Below are positions 9,727-17,783 of a DNA stretch of 64,000 bases, one piece after another. Numbering within the stretch: the stretch's first letter is position 1; every line of letters starts with the position of its first letter. The stretch covers positions 21,885-85,884 of the forward strand of contig CALWHF010000008.1 of the NCBI GenBank assembly GCA_944380305.1, in the 5' to 3' direction. Source of the stretch: an uncultured Christensenellaceae bacterium (lineage in GTDB: Bacteria > Bacillota > Clostridia > Christensenellales > UBA3700). The translations under genes and the position numbers were made by a program. A model generated the notes under the pieces. The model did no database searches. It was not told the origin of the DNA and worked only from the letters and a program-made list of their open reading frames with translations.

Positions 9727-11946
9727 TCAGAACACGATCTTTATAGGAGCGAGACGCATGTTGAAAGTCTTGACCCCGAGTCCCTCGAAACGTATCTTTG
9801 CGTTTTCTCCGCTTATCGACTCTATGACGCCGACGCCGAAACGGCTGTGCTCGACCGTCATGCCGACCTTGAATCTCGACACGTCCGCATTCTTTACCGC
9901 GGGTGCGGACTGAGTCTGCACCGACGCGCCGACGACCTGTTGAGGACGTCTTTGCAACGTCTGACCGCTCCTCGAGAGTTCGTCCACGCTCTTGCCGAAA
10001 GAAGGTTGAGCCCCCCTCTGAATATCGGGTCTGACGTAGCCTCTGCCGGGCGCGACGAGACCGCCTTCGAGCAGAAATCTGCTGGGCATCATCTCTTCGT
10101 ATCTGCCGTATCTCGAGCGTCTGGACGCGTTGGTGATATACAGTCTTTCGCGCGCCCTCGTGACCGCGACGTACATGATGCGTCTCTCTTCCTGCAATTC
10201 CTTGGGGGTGTCCGAGCTTCTCGACGAAGGGAATATCCCCTCTTCGAGTCCTACGATGAACACGCATCTGAACTCGAGACCCTTGACGCCGTGCACGGTC
10301 GCGACGGTCACCTTTTCCCCGTCGTCCTCTTCGTCGGTATCTGACACGAGCGAGACAGACTGGAGATACTCTTCCAGCCCCGCATCGGGGTTGTCCTTAG
10401 AAAATTCCTTTATCGACGAGAAGAGCTGTTGCACGTTTTCAATGCGGCTGAGCCCCTCGTCCTCGCTCCTGTCGTAATCCTTGCAGAAATCCACCTTTTC
10501 GTCCGCATAAGTCACGAAGTCGAATAGCGGCATGTCCTTATGCTCCGAAAGATCCTTCATAAGCTCGGCGAAAGGCTCGACCTTCGTCTTTACCGCCCCC
10601 GTCAGCCCGAGGTCCTCGAAGTGCATCAGCCCCTCGGTCATCGTGTAACCGTTCTCTTCGCAGGCGATCTGAAGTTTCGCGACCGTAGCGTCGCCTATCT
10701 TGCGGTTGGGCACGTTGATTATGCGAACGAGGCTTTCTCTGTCTCGCGGGTTGGCTATAGCCTTCAGGTACGCGAGCACGTCTTTTATCTCCTTGCGCTC
10801 ATAGAACTTCTGCCCGCCGATAAGCCTGAACGGCAGGTTGTACAGATAGAGTTTTTCCTCGAAAAGTCTGGTCAGCGCGGTCTGTCTGACGAGTATCGCA
10901 AAGTCGCCCGCCTTATAGCCGTTGTAGCGCATCAGAGCCATCATTTCGCCGATGACGTAATCCGCCTCCTGCCTGTCGTCGTAAAGATTCCTGAACGTAA
11001 CGCCCACGCCCTTGTCGCTTTCCGTCCAAAGAGTCTTGCCCATGCGCTCGGAATTGTTCGCAATGATCTTGTTCGCGAGATCGAGGATATTGCCCGTGCT
11101 GCGGTAATTGCGCTCCAGCTTGTATATCCTGCAACCCGCAAAGTGCTTTTTGAAGTCGAGGATATTGCCCACTTCCGCGCCGCGCCAGCCGTATATGCTC
11201 TGGTCGTCGTCGCCGACAACGAACAGATTGCCGTACTTGCTCGTCAGCATGCGCACGAGCAGAAACTGAATCCTGTTGGTATCCTGAAACTCGTCAACGT
11301 GGACGTATCTGAAACGCTCGCGGTATTTCTCCAGCACCTCGGGATAGTCCTTGAAAAGCAGAAGCGTTTTGAGTATCAGATCGTCGAAGTCGAGCGCGTT
11401 GTTGCTCTCGAGCTGCCTTTCGTAGCTCGCAAAAGCCTTGCAGATAGTATCGGCATGCGGCACACCGTTTATGCGCTTTGCGTATTCCGCAGGCGAAAGC
11501 GCGTGGTTCTTCGCGTTGGATATATGGAATTTTATCTGCTTTTTCAGTTCCCCGCCGTCCTCGATGCCGAGTTCTTTGACTATGCGGGTTATTATTTTGT
11601 CGCTGTCTGTATCCGAATATATCGAAAAGTTCGAGGTATACCTGCCCGTCACGGCGATGTCCATACGCAGTATCTTCGCGCAAAGCGAATGGAACGTTGA
11701 GATCCATATCCCCTGCGTACCCGTTACCGCAGCGACTCTCTCTTTCATCTCGTTAGCGGCTTTGTTAGTGAACGTGATGGCAAGTATATTGTACGGGTCC
11801 ACCTTGTCGTGCTCGATAAGATAAGCAATGCGGTATGTAAGCACGCGGGTCTTTCCGCTGCCCGCGCCCGCAAGCACGAGCACCGCACCCTTTGTATCGT
11901 AAACGGGTTTGAGCTGTTCGGGATTGAGTAATTTCGAGTAATCCAT
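9727..11946 (-). CDS. pcrA: ATP-dependent DNA helicase PcrA/UvrD
   Basis: A 739-residue superfamily 1A 3'-5' helicase used in repair, plasmid and recombination control and transcription-coupled repair. Walker A is AGAGSGKT near residue 25; VDEFQDTN (motif II), GDDDQSIYGWRGA (motif III), TVHGVKGLEF and VAVTRARERLY follow in order. The last 45 residues (VGMTVEHSRFGVGVI...) are the small Tudor-like domain that binds RNA polymerase in PcrA. The ATG at 11946 was chosen over an upstream frame extension because AGGAG precedes it and homologues start at this point. The gene precedes ligA as in Bacillus. Confidence 0.95.
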   Translation of the reverse strand: MDYSKLLNPEQLKPVYDTKGAVLVLAGAGSGKTRVLTYRIAYLIEHDKVDPYNILAITFTNKAANEMKERVAAVTGTQGIWISTFHSLCAKILRMDIAVTGRYTSNFSIYSDTDSDKIITRIVKELGIEDGGELKKQIKFHISNAKNHALSPAEYAKRINGVPHADTICKAFASYERQLESNNALDFDDLILKTLLLFKDYPEVLEKYRERFRYVHVDEFQDTNRIQFLLVRMLTSKYGNLFVVGDDDQSIYGWRGAEVGNILDFKKHFAGCRIYKLERNYRSTGNILDLANKIIANNSERMGKTLWTESDKGVGVTFRNLYDDRQEADYVIGEMMALMRYNGYKAGDFAILVRQTALTRLFEEKLYLYNLPFRLIGGQKFYERKEIKDVLAYLKAIANPRDRESLVRIINVPNRKIGDATVAKLQIACEENGYTMTEGLMHFEDLGLTGAVKTKVEPFAELMKDLSEHKDMPLFDFVTYADEKVDFCKDYDRSEDEGLSRIENVQQLFSSIKEFSKDNPDAGLEEYLQSVSLVSDTDEEDDGEKVTVATVHGVKGLEFRCVFIVGLEEGIFPSSRSSDTPKELQEERRIMYVAVTRARERLYITNASRRSRYGRYEEMMPSRFLLEGGLVAPGRGYVRPDIQRGAQPSFGKSVDELSRSGQTLQRRPQQVVGASVQTQSAPAVKNADVSRFKVGMTVEHSRFGVGVIESISGENAKIRFEGLGVKTFNMRLAPIKIVF

Positions 11947-11993
11947 TTTTCTCCTGTACGCGCGCTGCGCAAACGCTTTCGCGCGATAAGGAT

Positions 11994-12022
11994 ATTTTAC
12001 CATAAAAGGACGGATAAGACAA
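11994..12022 (-). promoter_or_regulatory. Promoter of pcrA
   Basis: TTGTCT (12022-12017) and TAAAAT (11999-11994) on the minus strand are 17 bases apart, about 48 bases upstream of the pcrA ATG. Confidence 0.6.
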
Positions 12023-12069
12023 ACGATACAAAGCAAATTGCGTGTCTGAAAAGCCTTCGAATATCGGAG

Positions 12070-12100
12070 AAAATAAAAATCCCGTCGCCTGCGACGGGAT
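12070..12100 (-). terminator. Rho-independent terminator after the 108-residue hypothetical gene
   Basis: A GC-rich 8-bp stem CCCGTCGC (12081-12088) / GCGACGGG (12091-12098) with a tiny loop is followed on the minus strand by ATTTTTATTTT. Confidence 0.85.
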
Positions 12101-12117
12101 ATAAAGTTTTGTATCTT

Positions 12118-12444
12118 TTACAAAGAAGCGGTCTTCTGTCTCAATATCTCCCGCTTTGCCTTGACGTATGTCGCGGCGATCTGAAGAACGTGCCTCTGAC
12201 GCGTGACTTCGTCTGCCGTCTCGAGAAGTTTCTTGTCGACGAGCCTGCCGATAGCGTCCTGCGTGTCCGTGCCCGAATTTATCATTGCGGTTATCTTATC
12301 GAGCATCAGTTTGTCACCGAAAATCTGTTTCAGCGACCTGCCGCCCGCACCGCGACGAGCCTCTGCGCCGTAATAGCCGCCCGTCATTCTGTACTTTGCC
12401 TGCTTTGCCAGAAAATGCATAGATTTTGCGTTTGCTTCCTTCAT
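12118..12444 (-). CDS. Hypothetical protein, 108 residues, basic
   Basis: I do not recognise this protein. It is 108 residues, soluble, strongly basic, with no signal peptide or membrane segment. The N-terminal third is rich in aromatic and basic residues (KYRMTGGYYGAEARRG), and the rest looks helical with TRQRHVLQIAATYVKAKR near the end. GAGGAG lies 9 bases before the ATG at 12444. A plausible promoter (12503-12532) and a strong terminator (12070-12100) flank it, so it is a single-gene unit, and the coding signal is believable. Neighbours are rpsU and pcrA, which do not suggest a role. Confidence 0.7.
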   Translation of the reverse strand: MKEANAKSMHFLAKQAKYRMTGGYYGAEARRGAGGRSLKQIFGDKLMLDKITAMINSGTDTQDAIGRLVDKKLLETADEVTRQRHVLQIAATYVKAKREILRQKTASL

Positions 12445-12448
12445 TTTT

Positions 12449-12738
12449 CATTTCTCCTCACACACTGATTATTTTTACCTCTTTCGTATTCGCAACGATA
12501 GCATAATAGCGCGTTTATCTACACATTTGCAAGATTTTTACGCAATTTTCACGCGGTTCATCAAAAGTAGTGAAAATAGTTGAAAATTCGACAAAAAGCA
12601 GATTTTCGGGTACGCTTTTTTACATAAAATTACTGAACGTTGTCAAGATAAAAAATACTGCGAAGAGTCAAAGCGGATCGCGGTCCGCCGCGAGCGGGAT
12701 AAAATAATGCCCGCTCTTTCGCCCCCTTGAAAAGGCAT
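12449..12738. other. Intergenic region between rpsU and the hypothetical gene
   Basis: About 290 bases without a gene I can support. It contains the promoter of the 108-residue gene, a TTGACA at about 12645-12650 (minus) without a good -10 partner, and two GC-rich hairpins (GCGGA...TCCGC near 12670 and GAGCGGG...CCCGCTC near 12695) without U tracts. The rest is AT-rich. Confidence 0.5.
12503..12532 (-). promoter_or_regulatory. Putative promoter of the 108-residue hypothetical gene
   Basis: TTGCAA (12532-12527) and TATTAT (12508-12503) on the minus strand, 18 bases apart, about 60 bases upstream of the ATG at 12444. Confidence 0.5.
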
Positions 12739-12762
12739 AAAAAAACCGTCCTTGCGGACGGT
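12739..12762 (-). terminator. Rho-independent terminator after rpsU
   Basis: ACCGTCC (12745-12751) pairs with GGACGGT (12756-12762), loop of 4, followed on the minus strand by seven U. It starts 6 bases after the rpsU stop codon. Confidence 0.92.
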
Positions 12763-12768
12763 GGATTT

Positions 12769-12948
12769 TCAGGACTTGTACATCCTCTTGCGTGCAGCCT
12801 CAGCCTTCTTCTTGCGCTTGACGCTGGGCTTCTCGTAAGCCTCTTTCTTGCGGAGGTCGCCGATAATGCCGTCTCTCGCGCACTTACGCTTAAAGCGTCT
12901 GAGAGCGCTGTCCAACGATTCGTTTTCACCGACTCTGACAGTAGACAT
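12769..12948 (-). CDS. rpsU: 30S ribosomal protein S21
   Basis: A 59-residue S21, a basic protein of the small subunit platform that contacts the anti-Shine-Dalgarno region. The sequence shows the family start [19 protein letters not shown], the KRKCARDGI motif and a lysine/arginine-rich C-terminal tail. AAGGAGG lies 7 bases before the ATG at 12948. The gene has its own strong promoter (12999-13028) and its own terminator (12739-12762), fitting a highly expressed monocistronic ribosomal protein gene. Confidence 0.96.
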   Translation of the reverse strand: MSTVRVGENESLDSALRRFKRKCARDGIIGDLRKKEAYEKPSVKRKKKAEAARKRMYKS

Positions 12949-12998
12949 ATTCTCGCCTCCTTTTCCCTGTGGGACCGATCTCTTTGATTTGCTTTAAT

Positions 12999-13028
12999 AT
13001 TATAATTAACCGGGTTGCGTTTTGTCAA
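12999..13028 (-). promoter_or_regulatory. Strong promoter of rpsU
   Basis: TTGACA (13028-13023) and TATAAT (13004-12999) on the minus strand are perfect consensus hexamers with an 18-base spacer. The predicted transcript starts near 12992. Confidence 0.88.
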
Positions 13029-13145
13029 CCGAAAATTCGCGTTTTAGTGCGCGATCCTCGATTATTTTGTGCAAAAGGTATGTTCGGCTCGCTTTTTCAA
13101 GCGAGGACTCTCCCTTCTGCGGCAAAATATATGCCGTCCGTCCGT

Positions 13146-13547
13146 TTACAGCGCGAGTTTTTTTGCGACCGCCGCCATATCGATCTCTTTCTTGTCCTTG
13201 AGAGGGAAAAGATCTACGCCGTCGCCCTTTTTCCTCGGATAGATATGGAAGTGCAGATGGAAAACGCTCTGCTGCGCCGCCTCTCCGCTTGCGTTGACGA
13301 CGTTGACGCCGTCGTATCCGCAGTCTTCGACGTAGTGCTTTGCGATCTTCTGCACGCTCGCGATCGTCGCCGCGAGGTACTCCTTGTCACAGTCGAGCAC
13401 GTTGGTGCAATGCGCCTTGGGTATCACGAGAGTATGCCCCTCGCAGTCACCCGCGATGTCCAGAAACGCGTAAGTCATCTCGTCCTCGTAAATCTTGTAG
13501 GACGGGATCTCTTCTTTGATTATCTTGCAGAAAATGCAGTCGTTCAT
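13146..13547 (-). CDS. HIT family nucleotide hydrolase (HinT-like)
   Basis: A 133-residue histidine-triad protein. The triad reads HLHFHIYP near the C-terminus, and the N-terminus CIFCKII is the usual HIT opening with a CxxC pair. Family members hydrolyse phosphoramidates such as adenosine 5'-monophosphoramidate; the physiological substrate is unknown in most bacteria. The gene follows mtaB, whose TGA ends one base before the HIT ATG, with GGAGG serving as the ribosome site, so they are co-translated. The prmA-rsmE-mtaB-HIT order is common downstream of dnaJ in Bacillota. Confidence 0.93.
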   Translation of the reverse strand: MNDCIFCKIIKEEIPSYKIYEDEMTYAFLDIAGDCEGHTLVIPKAHCTNVLDCDKEYLAATIASVQKIAKHYVEDCGYDGVNVVNASGEAAQQSVFHLHFHIYPRKKGDGVDLFPLKDKKEIDMAAVAKKLAL

Positions 13548-13548
13548 A

Positions 13549-14796
13549 TCATTCCTCCGTTATTTTTGCGAGCAAGCCGTCGCGGAAAAGCTCCGTTGCG
13601 ACCACCCGTCTGATCTCTCCTGTTGCCGCGCCTTTGGCGTATACCCTCGCGTATTCTCTGCCGTAACCCGCGGTGTAGCCGTCATGTTCCTCTTCGAACA
13701 GCACTTCAAGCTCCTTGCCGACAAGCCCTTCGAGATAGCGCGCGTGCAACCCGTTTGCCACGGTCTGCGCACGTTCGCATCTGTCTGCGACGACTTCAGG
13801 CGACAGCAACGGGTATTTTGCCGCGACCGTGCCCTTTCTCGCCGAGTAGCCGAAGACGTGCACCTGCCCGAACCCGACCTTTTCTATAAACGCCAGGCTC
13901 TCCCCGAAATTCTCCTCGGTCTCGGTCGGAAATCCGCAGATGAGGTCTGTCGTGATATTCGCCTCGGGGAAATACGTTCTTATCAGCGTCACCTTTTCGA
14001 AATACTTATCCGTCGTGTAGTGGCGGTTCATCTTCTTCAGCACCGCGTCCGACCCGCTCTGCAAGGACAGATGAAATTGCGGACAAAACTTTTTCAGCGA
14101 CGCCGCCGCCGACAACAGCTCGTCGTCGATGACTCCCTGCTCGAGCGAACCGAGCCTGATCCTGCAATTTATCCCTGTCAGTTTGCCGATAAGCTCCGCA
14201 AGGCTACCGCCCGTATTCTTGCCGTACGACGAAAGGTCGATACCCGTCAGCACGATCTCGCCCGTATCTTCGGAAAGCTCCTCGCATTCCTTTATCACGT
14301 CTTCTTCCGTTCTCGATCTGCTCCTGCCCCTCAGATACGGTATCAGACAGTAAGAACAGAAGTTGTCGCACCCGTCCTGCACCTTGACGTACGCGCGCGT
14401 ACGCTCGACCGACGGAGTTTCCATTTCTTCGTATACGGTCGGAAGAGGATCGACAGATATGCCCGTCTTTTCTATCTCTTCGGCTATCTTGTTCTTGCCC
14501 GCGACGCCTGATACGAATACGACGCCCGCCTTTTTGCCGAATTGCTCCGCATTCGCCTGACTCGCACAACCCGCGACAATGACTTTTGCGGCGGGATTGA
14601 GCCTTAAACAACGCGTGACGCACTGGCGCGATTTTCTCTCCGCCTCGTTGGTCACTGCGCAGGTGTTCAGAACGTATACGTCCGCTTTCCCCAGCTCGCA
14701 GATCACCTCGTGTCCCTTTTCTCTCAGAGAACGCGCGATGCTGTCGCTCTCGTATTTGTTGACCTTGCAGCCGAGATTGAAAACGCAGATCTTCAT
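13549..14796 (-). CDS. mtaB: tRNA t6A37 methylthiotransferase MtaB
   Basis: A 415-residue radical SAM methylthiotransferase that turns t6A37 of tRNA into ms2t6A. The N-terminal MTTase domain shows its three cluster cysteines (Cys10 in NLGCKVN, Cys46 in NTCAVTN, Cys77 in AGCAS). The radical SAM CxxxCxxC is GCDNFCSYC (Cys143, 147, 150). A C-terminal TRAM-like region ends the protein. Motif wording and the gene neighbourhood favour MtaB over MiaB or RimO. The ATG at 14796 was chosen because the family starts with KICVFNLGC; it overlaps the end of rsmE by 4 bases. Confidence 0.93.
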   Translation of the reverse strand: MKICVFNLGCKVNKYESDSIARSLREKGHEVICELGKADVYVLNTCAVTNEAERKSRQCVTRCLRLNPAAKVIVAGCASQANAEQFGKKAGVVFVSGVAGKNKIAEEIEKTGISVDPLPTVYEEMETPSVERTRAYVKVQDGCDNFCSYCLIPYLRGRSRSRTEEDVIKECEELSEDTGEIVLTGIDLSSYGKNTGGSLAELIGKLTGINCRIRLGSLEQGVIDDELLSAAASLKKFCPQFHLSLQSGSDAVLKKMNRHYTTDKYFEKVTLIRTYFPEANITTDLICGFPTETEENFGESLAFIEKVGFGQVHVFGYSARKGTVAAKYPLLSPEVVADRCERAQTVANGLHARYLEGLVGKELEVLFEEEHDGYTAGYGREYARVYAKGAATGEIRRVVATELFRDGLLAKITEE

Positions 14797-15521
14797 GCCC
14801 CGAGTTCTCCTCTCTCGTATCCGATCAGCGTTATCGCGACGAGTCCCGCGGTCTCGCAACGCAATATCCTCTTGCCGAGGCTGACTATCTGCGCGCCCGC
14901 GCTCTTCGCCGCCGCGACCTCTTTTGCCGAAAAACCGCCCTCGCTGCCTATGACGACCGCGATCTTCTTTGCGGTATCAAGCCCTTTCACGTCGCCTATC
15001 CTGCCGAAAGTCGCATTCTCGTACGGCATTATCACGCAGTCGTATTCCCCGAACCGCGCGACGACCGAATCGAAGTCGGTCAGCTCTCCGACCTCGCAAA
15101 GAAGTGAGCGTCCGCATTGCTTGCACGCCTCTTTCGCGACGCGTTGCATGCGCTCGCGGTTATATTTGTCCTCATCGGTGAAATCGGACAAAAACGGCAC
15201 TATCGCGCGCGCTCCGAGTTCGGTGCACTTCTGCACGATAAAACTCATTTTGTCACCCTTGGGAAGAGCCTGAAAAAGCGTTACGTCGAGCGTCGGATCG
15301 CAGGCGTTGTCGCTCACGCGCCCGACGACGACGACGGCGCGGTTTTTCTCTATCGACTCGATGATTCCTTCGTAATCCTTGCCATCTCCCGTGCATACGA
15401 CGACGCGGTAGCCCTTCTTTTGCCTGAGCACCTTCGTCATGTGCGCGAATTCTTCGCCGCTCACCGTTATCCTGTCTCCGCAAACGTCGTCCTGCGACGC
15501 GAAAAACCTTCTTATCTCCAT
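14793..15521 (-). CDS. rsmE: 16S rRNA m3U1498 methyltransferase RsmE
   Basis: A 242-residue SPOUT methyltransferase that methylates N3 of U1498 in 16S rRNA. The N-terminal PUA-like domain is followed by the trefoil-knot SAM site, with GSEGGFSAKEV and the C-terminal LGKRILRCETA that are diagnostic for RsmE. The ATG at 15521 shares one base with the prmA stop (TGATG), so translation is coupled. Frames extending further upstream lie inside prmA and were rejected. Confidence 0.95.
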   Translation of the reverse strand: MEIRRFFASQDDVCGDRITVSGEEFAHMTKVLRQKKGYRVVVCTGDGKDYEGIIESIEKNRAVVVVGRVSDNACDPTLDVTLFQALPKGDKMSFIVQKCTELGARAIVPFLSDFTDEDKYNRERMQRVAKEACKQCGRSLLCEVGELTDFDSVVARFGEYDCVIMPYENATFGRIGDVKGLDTAKKIAVVIGSEGGFSAKEVAAAKSAGAQIVSLGKRILRCETAGLVAITLIGYERGELGA

Positions 15522-16453
15522 CAGTCCCTCGTATACGCGAAACCGCACCACTCGCCCTGCTCGAGCCTCTCTTTGACCTTGAGACCCGCTGCCGCGAAAG
15601 CCTTGACCACCTTTTCTTCGTACGGCAGAAGTATACCCGAGATTATTATCACGCCGCCCTTTCTGACGAATTTGCCTATGTCGGGAGCCATGCCCGACAG
15701 TATGTCCGCCGTGATGTTGGCGAGAAGTATGTCGTAACTGCCGCTGCATTTGTCGAGAAGATTGCCGCACTCGGCTTTGACTATCCCGTCCACGCCGTTG
15801 TGCGCACAGTTCTTTTCGGCGACTTTTACCGCCGTAGCGTCTATGTCGTACGCGTCTACCTCTTTGGCGTCCAGTTTCGCCGCCGCGATCGCGAGTATGC
15901 CGCTGCCCGTACCGATGTCGGCGACGCGCGCGCCATTTACGTCCTCTTTCTGAAGAAGGGTCAGGCATATACGGGTGCTCTCGTGCTCACCCGTGCCGAA
16001 CGCCATGCCGGGATCGAGGCGCACTATCCTCTGATCGCCCTCAGGCTCGTAGGTCAGCCAGTCGGGTACGATGACGACCCTGCCGCACGGGATCGGCTTG
16101 TAGTACTTGCGCCATACGTTCGCCCAGTCCTCGTCGTCAACGTCGGCGACGGAGATCTCGAGCGACCCGAGCGAAAAACCGCTCCTCTCTCTCAACAAAC
16201 CGAGTTCTTTCTCAACCCCTTTCTTTACATCCGAAAAGCCTTCTTCCTCGAAGTAGCCTTTGACTTTGACTACCTCGTTCTTCTCGAGTACGGATTCGTC
16301 GACATAATCCCAGATCACGTCGCTCTTCATAAGGTTTATAAAATCCTCTTTATCGAAAATGCTTACGCCGTTGCTGCCCGCGCTGTAAAGTATGTCGGCA
16401 ACCAGTTCGCTTGCTTCGGTGGTCGTATTGACCGTGATTTCTTTGTGTTTCAT
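15521..16453 (-). CDS. prmA: Ribosomal protein L11 methyltransferase
   Basis: A 310-residue PrmA that trimethylates ribosomal protein L11. The N-terminal substrate-recognition domain precedes a Rossmann methyltransferase with DIGTGSGILAIAAAKL and the catalytic-loop motif LLANI. The ATG at 16453 matches the homologues' start. No Shine-Dalgarno sequence precedes it, and a near-consensus promoter places the transcription start on the A of the ATG, so the mRNA is probably leaderless (see findings). It leads the operon prmA-rsmE-mtaB-HIT, separated from dnaJ by a terminator. Confidence 0.94.
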   Translation of the reverse strand: MKHKEITVNTTTEASELVADILYSAGSNGVSIFDKEDFINLMKSDVIWDYVDESVLEKNEVVKVKGYFEEEGFSDVKKGVEKELGLLRERSGFSLGSLEISVADVDDEDWANVWRKYYKPIPCGRVVIVPDWLTYEPEGDQRIVRLDPGMAFGTGEHESTRICLTLLQKEDVNGARVADIGTGSGILAIAAAKLDAKEVDAYDIDATAVKVAEKNCAHNGVDGIVKAECGNLLDKCSGSYDILLANITADILSGMAPDIGKFVRKGGVIIISGILLPYEEKVVKAFAAAGLKVKERLEQGEWCGFAYTRD

Positions 16454-16459
16454 AGCTAT

Positions 16460-16488
16460 ATTATAAACAATGCGCGCACGCAATGCAA
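16460..16488 (-). promoter_or_regulatory. Promoter of prmA, predicted leaderless
   Basis: TTGCAT (16488-16483), 17 bases, TATAAT (16465-16460) on the minus strand. Only 6 bases separate the -10 box from the prmA ATG, so +1 should coincide with the start codon. Confidence 0.75.
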
Positions 16489-16548
16489 TCTTTTTTGAGA
16501 CAGGTGCGCGAGCTTATCGAAAACGCTTTGTCTTTTCTGTCAAAGCAC

Positions 16549-16580
16549 GAAAAAACCGCCCTTTGACAAAGAGCGGTTTT
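16549..16580 (-). terminator. Rho-independent terminator after dnaJ
   Basis: A long stem, AAAACCGC plus CTTTG pairing with CAAAG plus GCGGTTTT, ends on the minus strand in a run of T. It closes the hrcA operon 13 bases after the dnaJ stop. Confidence 0.85.
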
Positions 16581-16592
16581 GCGTCGTTGAGA

Positions 16593-17723
16593 TCAGTCTT
16601 TCTTGAATCTGCGTATCTGCGGATACTGCGTTTCGGAAAGCGAATTTTCGAATTCGAGAAGTGCCTGTTGCTGCTTGCGGCTGAGCCCCCTCGGAGTCTC
16701 CACGCGTATCGTGATGTACATATCGCCGTATTCTTCGCGGTTGCTCTTCTTCATGCCGTATCCCTTGATGCGTATCTTCGTGCCCGACTGAGTTGCCTCG
16801 GGTATCGTGCAGACGGTCTTGCCTTTAGGCGTATCTATCTCTACCTTGCAGCCGACCGCGGCGTTGTAGAAACTGACGGGCATCTCCATATAAAGGTCGC
16901 TGCCCATGCGCTTGAAACGCGGATGTTCCTGAACGTAGACGACGAGCACAAGGCTGCCTTTCTTGCCTCCGTTGCGACCGCAATTGCCCTCGTTGCGGAC
17001 TATGATATTCATGCCCGTATCGACACCCGCGGGGATTTTTACCGTAACGGTACCCTCTCTGCGTATATACCCGTTGCCCTTACAGGTCTTGCACTTGTCC
17101 GCGATGACTTTGCCTTTGCCTCCGCAATGCGGACACACGGTCTGCACGACTCTCTGACCGAACGGAGTGTTCTGTGCGCGTCTGATGTAACCCGTGCCTT
17201 TGCAATACGGGCATACTGTGACGGACGACGCGTCTTTCGCACCCGTGCCGTGACAGTCGGGGCACTCCTCGTCTCTCATCACGCGTATCTGCTTGGTGAC
17301 GCCGAAATACGCCTCTTCGAAAGTGAGGTTGAGTCTGACCTGTATGTCCTCGCCGCTCTTGGGAGCATTTGGGTTCGCGCTCCTTCCGCTGCCGAAACCG
17401 AACAGCTCGCTGAAAATATCCGAGAATCCGCCGAATCCCTCGCCCGAGAAACCGCCGAAACCTCCGCCGCCCGCGCCGCCGAACTGCGGTCCGTCGGGAT
17501 TGCCGTAGGTGTCGTAGTTGCTGCGCTTCTGCGGGTCGGACAGTACGTCGTGCGCCTCGTTTATCTCTTTGAATTTTTCCTCGGCTTGCTTTTTCTCAGC
17601 TTCGCTAGCTGTCGAGAAACGGTCGGGGTGATACTTCATCGCGAGTTTGCGGTATGCCTTCTTGATCGTCTCTTCGTCAGCGTTCTTGTCAACGCCGAGT
17701 ATTTCGTAATAATTCTTTGCCAT
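16593..17723 (-). CDS. dnaJ: Chaperone DnaJ (Hsp40)
   Basis: A 376-residue type I DnaJ that delivers substrates to DnaK and stimulates its ATPase. The J domain has HPD at 32-34 (YHPDRF). A Gly/Phe-rich stretch at about 75-110 follows, then four CxxCxGxG zinc repeats ([32 protein letters not shown]) and the C-terminal substrate domains. It is last in hrcA-grpE-dnaK-dnaJ; a hairpin in the 60-base gap after dnaK may lower its expression relative to dnaK. Confidence 0.97.
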   Translation of the reverse strand: MAKNYYEILGVDKNADEETIKKAYRKLAMKYHPDRFSTASEAEKKQAEEKFKEINEAHDVLSDPQKRSNYDTYGNPDGPQFGGAGGGGFGGFSGEGFGGFSDIFSELFGFGSGRSANPNAPKSGEDIQVRLNLTFEEAYFGVTKQIRVMRDEECPDCHGTGAKDASSVTVCPYCKGTGYIRRAQNTPFGQRVVQTVCPHCGGKGKVIADKCKTCKGNGYIRREGTVTVKIPAGVDTGMNIIVRNEGNCGRNGGKKGSLVLVVYVQEHPRFKRMGSDLYMEMPVSFYNAAVGCKVEIDTPKGKTVCTIPEATQSGTKIRIKGYGMKKSNREEYGDMYITIRVETPRGLSRKQQQALLEFENSLSETQYPQIRRFKKD

Positions 17724-17741
17724 ATACCTTTTACAGCCCCG

Positions 17742-17763
17742 AAAAGGGCGGATCTCTCCGCCC
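17742..17763 (-). terminator. Intercistronic hairpin between dnaK and dnaJ
   Basis: GGGCGGA (17746-17752) pairs with TCCGCCC (17757-17763) around a 4-base loop, followed on the minus strand by TTTTC. It looks like a partial terminator or mRNA-end stabiliser rather than a full stop, because dnaJ has no other evident promoter. Confidence 0.6.
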
Positions 17764-17783
17764 TCTCGCGACTAAAATCTCAG

